A stretch of 64,000 nt of DNA, taken from NCBI RefSeq assembly GCF_013375935.1, contig NZ_CP056117.1, positions 3,658,001-3,722,000 on the forward strand, given 5' to 3'. The stretch is from Enterobacter cloacae. GTDB taxonomy: Bacteria; Pseudomonadota; Gammaproteobacteria; Enterobacterales; Enterobacteriaceae. Below, one piece after another: positions 25,244 through 33,810 of the stretch. The notes below the pieces were generated by a model. That model did no database searches. It had not been told where the DNA came from and saw only the letters and a list, made by a program, of their open reading frames with translations. The stretch's first letter is position 1, and every line of letters begins with the position of its first letter. The position numbers and the translations under genes are program-made.

Positions 25244-25735
25244 TTATCCTTCTCTGTTCACGCACAGAGCAAACGGCGACTGTAAGTTTCCTATCAACCA
25301 ACCATTATTGGAAGGCTCAACTCTCAGCTGGCGAACCGTTCCATCCGGGACATAAAAGAAACTGCTTTTGAAGCTCTCTTCATCAGCCGTGTCGCGGTGA
25401 GTTTTCACGTAACGTGTATCCATTATGGAGATCTCGCCAGGCCTATTCATTTCATAACTGAACAATACTGTTCTTGAGATAATATTAGACCCTTTGTCAG
25501 AGTGTATATTTCCAGACAAGACAGCTTGGCCGTCATGGTTTTCATCTAAACGAAAGACCAGGTCCAACGTCGCAACGAAATCAGGATCCTGATGGTTATA
25601 GCGTAGAATCGTTGAGCAGTTAACTTTTAGAAAATTTTGATTCTGCCGTTTGTGTACATAGAACCAAACAGATAACACCAGCACAACGAGTAGAAGTATA
25701 GCAATCAACCCTGTTTTTTTATTGAGTGCGTTCAT
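25244..25735 (-). CDS. FidL-like membrane protein, partner of the CadC/MarT-type regulator
   Basis: A 163-residue protein with one N-terminal membrane helix (residues about 7-27, TGLIAILLLVVLVLSVWFYVH) and a periplasmic domain with two Cys (NCSTILRY..., FALCVNREG). The ATG at 25735 is preferred over 25741 because GGA then lies 6 bases upstream. It overlaps the 3' end of the upstream regulator gene by 17 bases. The layout matches the Salmonella marT-fidL pair, in which FidL follows a membrane-bound regulator; its role as sensor partner is inferred. The 254-base spacer up to the DinI gene contains no clear gene, although an open stretch on the plus strand near 25160-25240 (VKSEWFVALLRAGNLPTAEM) looks like a coding scrap. 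Confidence 0.7.
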   Translation of the reverse strand: MNALNKKTGLIAILLLVVLVLSVWFYVHKRQNQNFLKVNCSTILRYNHQDPDFVATLDLVFRLDENHDGQAVLSGNIHSDKGSNIISRTVLFSYEMNRPGEISIMDTRYVKTHRDTADEESFKSSFFYVPDGTVRQLRVEPSNNGWLIGNLQSPFALCVNREG

Positions 25736-26546
25736 AACCATTCCAATAGTTATTCAGACATGAAATGTATTTATCGTTTCTTGACGTACATCGACTGATG
25801 AAAGCTCGTCCTTTGTTGCCATAGAGATATGACTCAGAAACCTGATACAAGAATGAGGTTCCATCCAGACAGTCAATTCCATTGGCCTTTGCCAACTCGA
25901 TGAACAAATCTTTTTTTTGTTCAGAAAGCGATGCGGAATTTCTTTGTACAGTGTATACAGGGCACGATCCATAGTTAAAGAGAAAATAAGTCTTCAGTTC
26001 TCTTACCTGAGCCAAATCTTTTGATGGAACCCTAAGCCCTAACGCAATCAAGGTCGCGCTTATTAAAAAGACTATCAATGCCAGAGCGATCGGTAATTTT
26101 CTATATTTAACTCGCATGGTCGAGCATTCTTTTACTACTTGCGCATCATTTTTTTCATCTTCTAACCGAGACTCATCCTCAATAGTGGATTGAGTCAGAA
26201 CCCTTACCTCGACATCACTATTAAACATAAAACCAACGCGAGGCACCGTAGTAATACACTCCTCGACAATCCCAAACTGTACGAAATGTTTTCTAAGTTC
26301 GGAGATGTATTTGTTTAGCGTGTGACTAGAAGAACGGAGACCATGAGCATCCCATACGCTATCCAGAAGTTCATTTCGCGTCAGAACCTGACCATGCTTT
26401 TTCAGAAGACATGCAAGAAGTCTGTTCATTGTCAGGGTAAGAATGACAGTAGAGCCTTCATCTCCGGATGGCCATATTGCACCATCTTCCGAGCGATAGA
26501 AAACCCTATTATCAATCACGAAAACCATCTCTGACTCCTTATCCAT
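25719..26546 (-). CDS. CadC/MarT-type membrane-anchored transcriptional regulator
   Basis: A 275-residue ToxR-like regulator. An OmpR/PhoB-type winged helix occupies residues about 15-108 (TMNRLLACLLKKHGQVLTRNELLDSVWDAHGLRSSSHTLNKYISELRKHF...ITTVPRVGFMF). A cytoplasmic linker, one membrane helix (about 151-171, LPIALALIVFLISATLIALGL) and a periplasmic domain of about 100 residues with several Cys follow. Such proteins bind DNA from the membrane in response to periplasmic signals. It is divergent from the EAL gene across a 324-base region holding a palindrome, and is the likely direct regulator of the fimbrial cassette. Confidence 0.87.
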   Translation of the reverse strand: MDKESEMVFVIDNRVFYRSEDGAIWPSGDEGSTVILTLTMNRLLACLLKKHGQVLTRNELLDSVWDAHGLRSSSHTLNKYISELRKHFVQFGIVEECITTVPRVGFMFNSDVEVRVLTQSTIEDESRLEDEKNDAQVVKECSTMRVKYRKLPIALALIVFLISATLIALGLRVPSKDLAQVRELKTYFLFNYGSCPVYTVQRNSASLSEQKKDLFIELAKANGIDCLDGTSFLYQVSESYLYGNKGRAFISRCTSRNDKYISCLNNYWNGYERTQ

Positions 26547-26684
26547 GATGGTAATTGAATGGTTTCTCTCGTTTCTCCAACTTACGGAAACCCATCAGCT
26601 TCTTTGTTTCATCCTAGCACAGCTAGGCGCGACAAAAGCTTTCCCAGTCTCATTGCTTGTAAACTCACACACTATCAGCATATT

Positions 26685-26704
26685 GATTTGTATTTTAACA
26701 AATC
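26685..26704. promoter_or_regulatory. Palindromic operator candidate between regulator and EAL gene
   Basis: GATTTGT-ATTTTA-ACAAATC is a perfect 7-bp inverted repeat with a 6-base spacer in the AT-rich divergent intergenic region (26547-26870), which otherwise holds no gene. It is a candidate binding site for the adjacent ToxR-like or LuxR-type regulator; no direct evidence. Confidence 0.4.
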
Positions 26705-26870
26705 CACAATACATCTATCTACATGGCGTTTTTGGTTGATAGGATTATTCGCAGAAGTGAATGAGCAGGTTCTTAATCTTCAGGAGCAGTCTTCCGTTCT
26801 ACCGCCATTCACAGTCCGGGGAAAGAAGTGATATCCCGGGTAGCGAATCCAGTAGATAAGGAGCGACAAA

Positions 26871-27680
26871 ATGATAAGCACCAAAGTGCTCATGAAGGCC
26901 ATGAAGGCAGAACGTTTCTTCATCAAAGCACGCACATTGATTAGAGAAACGATCTTATCAGCGGAACTTAGTGGCGCTGAATTTGTGCCTTATGTTCAGC
27001 CGGTGTACAAGGATGATGTGATTGTTGGTGGAGAGGTGTTACTGAGAGTTCTAAAAGATGGTGTTCTTCACACCCCAGAAAAATACCTTTCTGCCATGGA
27101 ATCCTGTGAGGTCATTAATGATGTCACATGTTCTCTGCTTTCGGGGGTTAAAAGCTTTTTTGAAGGATATGTCGGAGCTTTACCAAACGACTTCTATCTT
27201 TCTTTCAATATTTGTGCAAAGCAACTGAACGCGCCAAAAGTAATTGAAGCGGTCACAGAGTTTAATGAAACATTTGAAGGCCGTATAGCTGTAGTGTTGG
27301 AAATTGTTGAACGCGGAACCATGAACTTCGATGATTTTGCTCTTGAATCTATGCAACAATTGACCGCGTCAGGTGTGCGTTTTGCTATTGATGACTTTGG
27401 AAGTGGAAGCTCATGTCTCAAGTACATTGAGCATGCTGGGTTTTCCACAATAAAAATCGACAGATGTCTTACAGTCATCAGCAATGGCTCTCTGGTTTAC
27501 TCAAACGTACTCGATGCAATCTTATTGCTATCTAAGAGTCTCGGTATACAACTTATTGCTGAAGGAGTAGAGACCAAAGAACAATACCAACTGCTTAAAG
27601 AGAAAGGTGTTCTCACTTTTCAGGGATATTTATTCTCTCGCCCAGTATGTATTGAACACTTTGCCATTAAGTATCTTTAA
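26871..27680 (+). CDS. EAL-domain c-di-GMP phosphodiesterase
   Basis: A 269-residue stand-alone EAL protein without GGDEF, PAS or membrane parts. Catalytic positions are all present: Glu55 (EVLLR), Asn113 (FNICAKQL), Glu144 (LEIVE), Asp174-Asp175 (DDFGSGSS), Lys195 (IKID), Glu231 and Glu234 (EGVET) and Gln251 (QGYLFSRP). It should hydrolyse c-di-GMP to pGpG. Its place at the head of a fimbrial locus parallels MrkJ in Klebsiella, where the enzyme lowers c-di-GMP and fimbria expression. AAGGAG lies 8 bases upstream of the ATG. It is cotranscribed or nearly so with the LuxR-type gene. Confidence 0.92.
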   Translation: MISTKVLMKAMKAERFFIKARTLIRETILSAELSGAEFVPYVQPVYKDDVIVGGEVLLRVLKDGVLHTPEKYLSAMESCEVINDVTCSLLSGVKSFFEGYVGALPNDFYLSFNICAKQLNAPKVIEAVTEFNETFEGRIAVVLEIVERGTMNFDDFALESMQQLTASGVRFAIDDFGSGSSCLKYIEHAGFSTIKIDRCLTVISNGSLVYSNVLDAILLLSKSLGIQLIAEGVETKEQYQLLKEKGVLTFQGYLFSRPVCIEHFAIKYL

Positions 27681-27689
27681 CAAAAAATT

Positions 27690-27719
27690 GAGAATATGCA
27701 TTATTCGCATTAGATTCTC
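27690..27719 (+). repeat. Hairpin between EAL and LuxR-type genes
   Basis: GAGAAT-ATGC ... GCAT-(TAG)-ATTCTC forms a stem with a 7-base loop just after the EAL stop. No U-run follows. It may limit read-through or stabilise the upstream mRNA. Confidence 0.5.
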
Positions 27720-27741
27720 ATCAATAGGTTTAAGTCTTTAA

Positions 27742-28269
27742 ATGCGACACAGAATTTTTACAAAGAACAACTATATCAAAATTGCATTCATTCATTTGCT
27801 CAGGGAAATCATTCCTAAAACACATGCTTGCATTGTTGACATTGACTCCTATACATCTCTTTCAGAAATACTGGATGAAATAGATGGTATCGAACTCAAA
27901 GCCAACCAGTATATATATATATTAAAAGGAATTAATGTTCATTCAAAAGTGTTAGGTCCATTAGCTACATTCGGACGTGATGACAACTTGATTGACATTA
28001 TACACTTGCTGAAAACTGGAGAGCCTATTGACTGGTCAGATTTAAAGCAACACTTAATTATGATGTCGGAACTATCAGTACTATCCAGACAAGATAAAGA
28101 AGTCGCTTGGTCAGTAGCTCAACACTCAGATGTATCGAGCGTTGCGAAACTAGCCAATGTCAATAACAAAACAATTTACACTCGCATAGCAATCATAGCT
28201 AGAAAATTAAACTTGAGGCATTTGAATGAAGTAAGAACGTTTGTTGCCAGCGAGATTAATTATTCATAG
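27742..28269 (+). CDS. LuxR-type HTH regulator of the fimbrial locus
   Basis: A 175-residue protein. The C-terminal 60 residues form a GerE/LuxR-like helix-turn-helix (LSRQDKEVAWSVAQHSDVSSVAKLANVNNKTIYTRIAIIARKLNLRHLNEVRTF). The N-terminal part (ACIVDIDSYTSLSEILDEIDG...) looks like a degenerate receiver-like domain; no phosphorylation pocket is clear. The size and position match small fimbrial regulators such as MrkI and its relatives. It is strongly AT-rich with many rare-type codons, unlike the backbone, which indicates acquired DNA. It probably activates the pilin promoter directly downstream. Confidence 0.8.
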   Translation: MRHRIFTKNNYIKIAFIHLLREIIPKTHACIVDIDSYTSLSEILDEIDGIELKANQYIYILKGINVHSKVLGPLATFGRDDNLIDIIHLLKTGEPIDWSDLKQHLIMMSELSVLSRQDKEVAWSVAQHSDVSSVAKLANVNNKTIYTRIAIIARKLNLRHLNEVRTFVASEINYS

Positions 28270-28356
28270 TGATTTTTGTGATCACGCATTCACTATGCAA
28301 ATAATAGTCATTGCGAGCAGTATGTATCATTCACTACCCGCAGTGCATTCCACCCT

Positions 28357-28380
28357 ATTAATTCTGAAAGCAGAATTAAT
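28357..28380 (+). promoter_or_regulatory. Perfect hairpin in the pilin mRNA leader
   Basis: ATTAATTCTG-AAAG-CAGAATTAAT has 10-bp perfect arms and a 4-base loop, followed by ATTTTTG, 25 bases before the major pilin ATG. It can act as a terminator or attenuator between regulator and pilin genes, or be a 24-bp palindromic operator. Confidence 0.55.
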
Positions 28381-28404
28381 ATTTTTGAAACTAAGGATAT
28401 CTCA

Positions 28405-28938
28405 ATGAAAAATATTTTCTCTATAGCATCTATTGCTTCCATTGTTATGGTTTCTGCGTCCGCGTATGCAGCATCAGAAGGGCAACGTAGCACAGTAGAA
28501 TTTACCGGTTCAATAAAAGAAAACACCTGCGTACTCAATAGTTCATCCGTCGGACAAGTGGTACCTCTAGGAGAGGTTGAGTCCAGCGTGTTGTCAACGC
28601 AGGGCTCTGTATCGCAACACAAAACATTCAGAATCATACTAGATCAATGCAATCTAGCTAGCGCCTCCATCACCTTCCAGGGAATTGCTGAGGCTGCTGA
28701 CGTACTTCGGGTCACTGGTACCGGCACAGTGGCTGATGGAGTAGGTATTCAGATTTTAGATATGGATAACAATGCCACTCCGTTAAAAATTGACGGTTCA
28801 TCTCCAACAGCACTTAAAACCGTCGGAACAGGTGGTTCTGATGAATTCTTTTTTGCTGCTCGATACATCGCGTTTAAAAATAACATAACAGCTGGCGAAG
28901 CAAACGGCACTGTTAATTTTAGAGTGAATTACGAGTAA
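28405..28938 (+). CDS. Major fimbrial subunit (FimA-like)
   Basis: A 177-residue type 1-like pilin. A signal peptide (MKNIFSIASIASIVMVSASAYA) is cut before ASEG. The donor strand is near VEFTGSIKENTC, the two pilin Cys (ENTC and DQC) are about 45 residues apart, and the C-terminal beta-zipper ends VNFRVNYE with the penultimate Tyr. It is exported by Sec, folded by the chaperone encoded next and polymerised through the usher into the fimbrial rod. It is the first structural gene of a five-gene operon, and a GC hairpin behind it (28946-28970) is typical of highly expressed pilin genes. Confidence 0.92.
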   Translation: MKNIFSIASIASIVMVSASAYAASEGQRSTVEFTGSIKENTCVLNSSSVGQVVPLGEVESSVLSTQGSVSQHKTFRIILDQCNLASASITFQGIAEAADVLRVTGTGTVADGVGIQILDMDNNATPLKIDGSSPTALKTVGTGGSDEFFFAARYIAFKNNITAGEANGTVNFRVNYE

Positions 28939-28945
28939 TCAAATC

Positions 28946-28970
28946 GCCCCCGGGCACATGAAGCTCGGGG
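28946..28970 (+). terminator. Intra-operon hairpin after the major pilin gene
   Basis: CCCCCGGGC and GCTCGGGG pair around ACATGAA with one wobble, 8 bases after the stop. This position suggests partial termination or protection of the pilin mRNA, giving more rod subunit than assembly proteins. Confidence 0.55.
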
Positions 28971-29006
28971 TAATTAACTATTAGTTCTATCCAAAAGGAG
29001 TATCTA

Positions 29007-29702
29007 ATGTTTTATAATTTATTCGGCAAAGCACTGCCGGGCTTATTCTTAAGCGTTACGATTCTTTTTTCGCAACTCGCTTTAGCAGAAGGAATAGTTC
29101 TGGGCGGAACACGACTTGTTTATCCCTTAGAAGCCAAACAATCAACGTTGTCTGTTCGTAATTCGTCAAAAGAAACCAGCTATCTTGTTCAGTCCTGGGC
29201 GGAGAATGCACAGGGTAACAAATCCACTGACTTTATTATTACTCCTCCGCTATATGTAAGTAACCCTGGCGACCAAAATATGTTACGTGTAATTTTCAGT
29301 GGTCCTTCCCTACCACAAGACAGAGAAACGTTGTACTACTTCAACGCGAAGGCAATTCCGTCAGTTGACAAATCAAAGATGGAAGGGAAAAACACACTTA
29401 TGCTCGCAGCTGTTACGCGCATCAAAATGTTTGTACGCCCCTCTGGTCTCGATGTTCCTGTCGAAAAGGCACCATCGATGCTGACCTTTAAACGGAGCGG
29501 GAACCAAGTGCAAATCAGCAATCCTTCCCCCTATCACATAACTATGGTTCAGGTCGCACTCGATGGTCGCAAGGTTGCTGACATAATGGTGGCGCCATTT
29601 AGTACTGAATCCCTGTCAGTATCAGGAAATCCTCGAATGCTGACCTACAGCACAATAAACGACTACGGTGCGGTTTCTGCTCAGCAAAAGCAAAGTCTGT
29701 AA
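29007..29702 (+). CDS. Periplasmic fimbrial chaperone (PapD/FimC family)
   Basis: A 231-residue protein. A signal peptide (to about residue 27, ...ILFSQLALAEG) is followed by two Ig-like domains. The first has the family patterns GTRLVYPLEAKQSTLSVRN, SYLVQSWAEN, FIITPPLYVSNPGDQNMLRVI and LYYFNAKAIPSVD; the second has ITMVQVALDGRKVADIMVAPFS and a TYSTINDYGAVS end. It donates a G1 strand to unfolded pilins and hands them to the usher. AAAAGGAG lies 6 bases before the ATG. Confidence 0.95.
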   Translation: MFYNLFGKALPGLFLSVTILFSQLALAEGIVLGGTRLVYPLEAKQSTLSVRNSSKETSYLVQSWAENAQGNKSTDFIITPPLYVSNPGDQNMLRVIFSGPSLPQDRETLYYFNAKAIPSVDKSKMEGKNTLMLAAVTRIKMFVRPSGLDVPVEKAPSMLTFKRSGNQVQISNPSPYHITMVQVALDGRKVADIMVAPFSTESLSVSGNPRMLTYSTINDYGAVSAQQKQSL

Positions 29703-29751
29703 AACACATAACGCATTTGTTCCTCTAATAGTTCTGCCTCTGGTTAAGATT

Positions 29752-32352
29752 ATGAAGAAGTCTACTTTATCGATAGCCCTGACAGGTTTATTTATTCAAG
29801 CCGGTTTCGCCGCTAATGCCTCAGGGCTCTATTTCCCGCCAGAATTTTTGGGGGTGGATGCTGATGCTGCTGCCGATCTGAGTATTTTCCAGGCTTCTGG
29901 CTCGCAGCGGCCTGGAGAATATCTGGTTGAGGTGTTTTTGAATGACAGAAGCCTGGGTCAACAAACGCTAACGTTTAAAAAACGAGAAGAAGAAACTGAA
30001 CAGCAGCGCAGTAGAGATAATACAGGGCTCTCAGCATGCCTAACACGGGAAATGCTGGCTTCATTCGGCGTGAAAGTCGCTCTTTTTCCGAAGCTCAATT
30101 CTCTTGAAGAGGCAGAATGTGTAACGCCGGAGAAAGTCATACCGGATGCATTTACTCGCTTTGATTTCACTAAAATGCAGCTTTTTATCAGCATCCCGCA
30201 GGCTTCACTACATAATCAGGCACGCGGATATATTGACCCTTCTCTCTGGGATGAAGGTATTAATGCCGTTTTACTAAATTATAACTTCAGCGGTGGCAAC
30301 ACCTTTGCCGGCAAATCGGACAGTGATAATTACTTCCTTAACCTGAATAGCGGCATCAATCTTGGAGCCTGGCGGTTGCGTGATTTTCGAACCTGGAGTT
30401 ACTACAGCAACAAATACCAAACCCAGCATTCATGGCAACGCTTAAAGACTTATATCGAACGTTCTGTCATCCCCCTGCGCAGCAATCTGGTGATTGGTGA
30501 GAGTTCGACATCAAATCAGATTTTTGACTCACTGGGTTTCAAAGGCATCAGCCTGTCGACAAATGACAACATGTATCCGGACACCATGAGGGGATTCGCC
30601 CCGGTGATCCGCGGCGTAGCTGAAAGCAACGCGCAGGTACTGGTTCGCCAGAATGGTTATAGCATTTACCAGACTAACGTATCTCCTGGCGCATTCGAGA
30701 TAACAGATCTCTACCCCATGTATAGCAGTGGCGATCTGGAAGTGAGCGTAAAAGAAGCCAGCGGTAATACACACGTGTTTACTATGCCCTATTCCTCTGT
30801 TCCGTTACTACAGCGTGAAGGCAGGATGACATACAGCATGACTGCAGGACGCTTTACGGGTAATAGCGACCGTTACGACGATCCTGCTTTTGGTGAGGCA
30901 ACTCTCTTATGGGGACTTCCACACAATGTAACCCTATATGGTGGCGCACAATATTCAGATAAATACCTGGCGGAGCAACTGGGGCTGGGCATCAACATGG
31001 GTGCAATCGGAGCATTATCTGCAGACGTAACGCATGCGGACAGTACTCTGGCGGATGGTTCGAGCCACAAAGGGCAATCGGTCAGATTCCTCTATGCGCA
31101 TTCATTTAATCCTACTGGTACGAATCTCCGTTTAACAGGATATCGATATTCGACGAAGGGATTCCATACCCTTGACGAAACAGCGCTGAAAACCATGAGT
31201 GGGCGCTTATACGATCACGAAGAGTATGATGAATATGGTAACCGTGTTCAGGACACATATTCCGACTATTACAATCTGTACAACACCAAACGCGCCAGGT
31301 TGGAAGCGAATATCTCGCAGAGTCTTGGTACTGCGGGCTCTATCTACATAACTGGTGTTAAGCAGACCTATTGGAATTCCGGTAGCTCTAACACATCGCT
31401 ACAAAGTGGCTATAGCAGTACCCTGGGGCCTGTTAACTACTCGCTTTCTTATAGCTTTAATAAGCAGAAGAATGAAGGAAATCCGTCCTGGACGGATAAG
31501 ATTTTCAACTTTTCGCTGTCGGTCCCGTTAGACCAGCTATTTTCATGGAAAAAAGAATCACGATCTGTCCACGCTACGTTTTATGGCAGCAGGGATAATC
31601 ATGGCAACCTGAGTCAGCAAGCTGGATTGAGCGGTACGGCTCTGGAAGGCAATACCCTTAACTGGAATGTTTCACAAGGATATAGTCACAGCGGAAATGG
31701 TGGCAGCCGCGGCGGTACCGGAAACGCTGGATTAAATCATCGCGGCGGTTATGGCAACTCGTCACTAGGATACAGTTACAGCGATGATTACCAGCGTGTG
31801 AACTACGGCTTAAGTGGTGCCCTTATAGCGCACCGAAATGGTCTGACTCAGGGACAGCAAGTGATGGAAAGTGCAGTGCTAGTTGCTGCACCGGGAGCCA
31901 GCGGTGCAGACGTTAAAGGTGCAACTGGTGTCACAACTGATTGGCGCGGATATGCCATCAAGCCTTATGCCACTGCCTATCGTGAAAATAACATTTCTTT
32001 GGATACCAGTACGCTCGATGACAAAACTGAAATTGACAGCGGTGTAGCTCGAGTTGTGCCGACTAAAGGCGCAATCGTTCGAGCAAGTTTTGATGTTCAG
32101 CGTGGTCACCGCGCCATCATGAACATTACTCGCAACGGTAAACCACTTCCATTTGGTGCCATGGTAAGCAGCGATAAGATCAGTGGAATTGTAGGAGACG
32201 GTGGACAAGTTTATTTGTCTGGTCTTCAGAATAAAGGTTCCTTAACAGCAAAATGGGGTGAACAACAACATCAGCGATGTACGATTCAGTACCGTATAAA
32301 TGATAAAGAGCAAGAGGCTGCTATCGCGCGAATAAGTTCAGTCTGCCGTTGA
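29752..32352 (+). CDS. Fimbrial outer membrane usher (FimD/PapC family)
   Basis: I place the start at 29752 (MKKSTLSIALTGLFIQAGFAANA, a signal peptide); the frame is open from 29668 but overlaps the chaperone gene. The 866-residue protein has the usher N-terminal domain (LYFPPEFLGVDADAAADLSIFQASGSQRPGEYLVEVFLNDR), a 24-strand barrel with the plug region (APVIRGVAESNAQVLVRQNGYSIYQTNVSPGAFEITDLYP) and two C-terminal domains with a Cys pair (RCTIQYR...SSVCR). It is full length. It catalyses pilus assembly and secretion across the outer membrane. The ribosome site is weak. Confidence 0.95.
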   Translation: MKKSTLSIALTGLFIQAGFAANASGLYFPPEFLGVDADAAADLSIFQASGSQRPGEYLVEVFLNDRSLGQQTLTFKKREEETEQQRSRDNTGLSACLTREMLASFGVKVALFPKLNSLEEAECVTPEKVIPDAFTRFDFTKMQLFISIPQASLHNQARGYIDPSLWDEGINAVLLNYNFSGGNTFAGKSDSDNYFLNLNSGINLGAWRLRDFRTWSYYSNKYQTQHSWQRLKTYIERSVIPLRSNLVIGESSTSNQIFDSLGFKGISLSTNDNMYPDTMRGFAPVIRGVAESNAQVLVRQNGYSIYQTNVSPGAFEITDLYPMYSSGDLEVSVKEASGNTHVFTMPYSSVPLLQREGRMTYSMTAGRFTGNSDRYDDPAFGEATLLWGLPHNVTLYGGAQYSDKYLAEQLGLGINMGAIGALSADVTHADSTLADGSSHKGQSVRFLYAHSFNPTGTNLRLTGYRYSTKGFHTLDETALKTMSGRLYDHEEYDEYGNRVQDTYSDYYNLYNTKRARLEANISQSLGTAGSIYITGVKQTYWNSGSSNTSLQSGYSSTLGPVNYSLSYSFNKQKNEGNPSWTDKIFNFSLSVPLDQLFSWKKESRSVHATFYGSRDNHGNLSQQAGLSGTALEGNTLNWNVSQGYSHSGNGGSRGGTGNAGLNHRGGYGNSSLGYSYSDDYQRVNYGLSGALIAHRNGLTQGQQVMESAVLVAAPGASGADVKGATGVTTDWRGYAIKPYATAYRENNISLDTSTLDDKTEIDSGVARVVPTKGAIVRASFDVQRGHRAIMNITRNGKPLPFGAMVSSDKISGIVGDGGQVYLSGLQNKGSLTAKWGEQQHQRCTIQYRINDKEQEAAIARISSVCR

Positions 32353-32381
32353 TTCGCCCTCCAACAAAAGGACATATATAC

Positions 32382-32915
32382 ATGCAAAGTTATGAGACTC
32401 TCCGAAGAATTATTTACGGAATGGTTATGGGATACACTTTTTTAAGTTCCCCTTTAAATGCAGCTAACATTACATCGACGCAATTTACTATAACTGGAGT
32501 TCTGGAGGCGAAGACATGTGCATTTAATGAAACATCTTCTTCGGTTACCCTTCCTGAAGTGGATACGCTCAGTTTGAATAGCAGTAATTCCATTCAAGGA
32601 AGTACATTTTTCCCATTATCATTTAATTGCAACGGCGGTGTAACATCGATAAGCATCAAACCATATGGCTCTGCTGTTTCAAACGGTGACAAAACATTAT
32701 TCTTAAACACCAACTCAGCGAAAAACGTTGGACTTAGACTATTAGATAAATATGGGAACATTCTCACACCAGATGGACAGACAGAGGTGACATTTAATTA
32801 CCAAGGGTCCAGCGATAAATATACATTCACCGCGGGATATGCGGCTACAGGCAGTGGTCGCGTCAGTGGCGGAACTTTTCAATCCATGGTGATCTTCACC
32901 ATGACTTATAGTTAA
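32382..32915 (+). CDS. Minor fimbrial subunit
   Basis: A 177-residue pilin-family protein. The start at 32382 is chosen because AAAAGGA lies about 9 bases upstream; the frame is open from 32349 inside the usher end. A signal region (GYTFLSSPLNA) precedes TQFTITGVLEAKTC, and the second pilin Cys is in SFNC. The C-terminus (MVIFTMTYS) has the pilin beta-zipper form. It differs clearly from the major subunit, so it is probably a tip, adaptor or terminator subunit. It is followed after 19 bases by the adhesin-like gene. Confidence 0.85.
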   Translation: MQSYETLRRIIYGMVMGYTFLSSPLNAANITSTQFTITGVLEAKTCAFNETSSSVTLPEVDTLSLNSSNSIQGSTFFPLSFNCNGGVTSISIKPYGSAVSNGDKTLFLNTNSAKNVGLRLLDKYGNILTPDGQTEVTFNYQGSSDKYTFTAGYAATGSGRVSGGTFQSMVIFTMTYS

Positions 32916-32934
32916 TGCCTAATAAAAATAGGTT

Positions 32935-33783
32935 ATGAAAATGAAAAAATTTTTTTTATTAATTTATATTGTAACTCAATATGCCAATGCAGCGACGCTT
33001 CAATGTGAAAACTATAAAGCTTCCCGCATGAATAGCCCTTTTGTTTCAAGCTCCGTCAATGCCCTCACAAATGTTGAGGTCAAGACTATCGCGGTGGGAA
33101 CCCCCAAGGTCAAAAATTTCCACATAACTATTACTTACCCGGATGCCAATGTTGGTTTGGCCCTCGCTGGAAACTACGTACATATATATCCTAATATAGA
33201 TGATAAACAGTCTGCACCGCTAATTATCGGAGAAAGGCTTACAGGTTTAACTGGCCAGACAATAAGCATTCCATGTACATCACCCGATTCAAACGGTTGC
33301 GCTATATTAAAACACAACTGGGCCCCAATAGTTTCTGCTAGCCCTTCCTCTGCCACCCTTGCTTCAATTGATCGTAACGTAACTGTACCCGAGAGATTAA
33401 ATAGAATGTCAACGGAATTAACAATCACCTCAAACAATGTTCAGGTACCAAGCACGACCGTTACAGGAAACCAATCTGTTTTGTTTGGTGAATTGACCGT
33501 AGAAGATTCATTAACCATTCCAGATAAAATAGATATTGGCTCGCTGACTGCAGGTGAAAACAAAAATGCAGGCATATTTATAGACTATACAACTAACACA
33601 AACAATTTAGATGTACGTCTAAGCCCGTCGTATGACATATCAGCCCCACTTACAGTAAACGAGAAGCAGGTCTACGGTCCAACATCTTTCAAGCCACCGT
33701 TTTCCATAGGTTTATATGTTATGACATCAGCCCAGCCCGGTACCAAATCTGCCAATGTAATCGCGTCCTGGACATGTCCATGA
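32935..33783 (+). CDS. Putative fimbrial tip adhesin
   Basis: A 282-residue exported protein (signal MKMKKFFLLIYIVTQYANA, cut before ATLQ) at the 3' end of the operon, where tip adhesins are usually encoded. Cys residues occur at LQCEN, IPCTS, NGCA and in the final SWTCP. The C-terminal half (FGELTVEDSLTIPDKIDIGSLTAGENKNAGIFIDYTTNT...) resembles a pilin-like domain; the N-terminal half (residues about 20-150) is a candidate receptor-binding domain with no recognised family. The codon use is AT-rich. The receptor is unknown. Confidence 0.75.
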   Translation: MKMKKFFLLIYIVTQYANAATLQCENYKASRMNSPFVSSSVNALTNVEVKTIAVGTPKVKNFHITITYPDANVGLALAGNYVHIYPNIDDKQSAPLIIGERLTGLTGQTISIPCTSPDSNGCAILKHNWAPIVSASPSSATLASIDRNVTVPERLNRMSTELTITSNNVQVPSTTVTGNQSVLFGELTVEDSLTIPDKIDIGSLTAGENKNAGIFIDYTTNTNNLDVRLSPSYDISAPLTVNEKQVYGPTSFKPPFSIGLYVMTSAQPGTKSANVIASWTCP

Positions 33784-33810
33784 AAGACATATAAATGCTA
33801 TAGTGCACCA

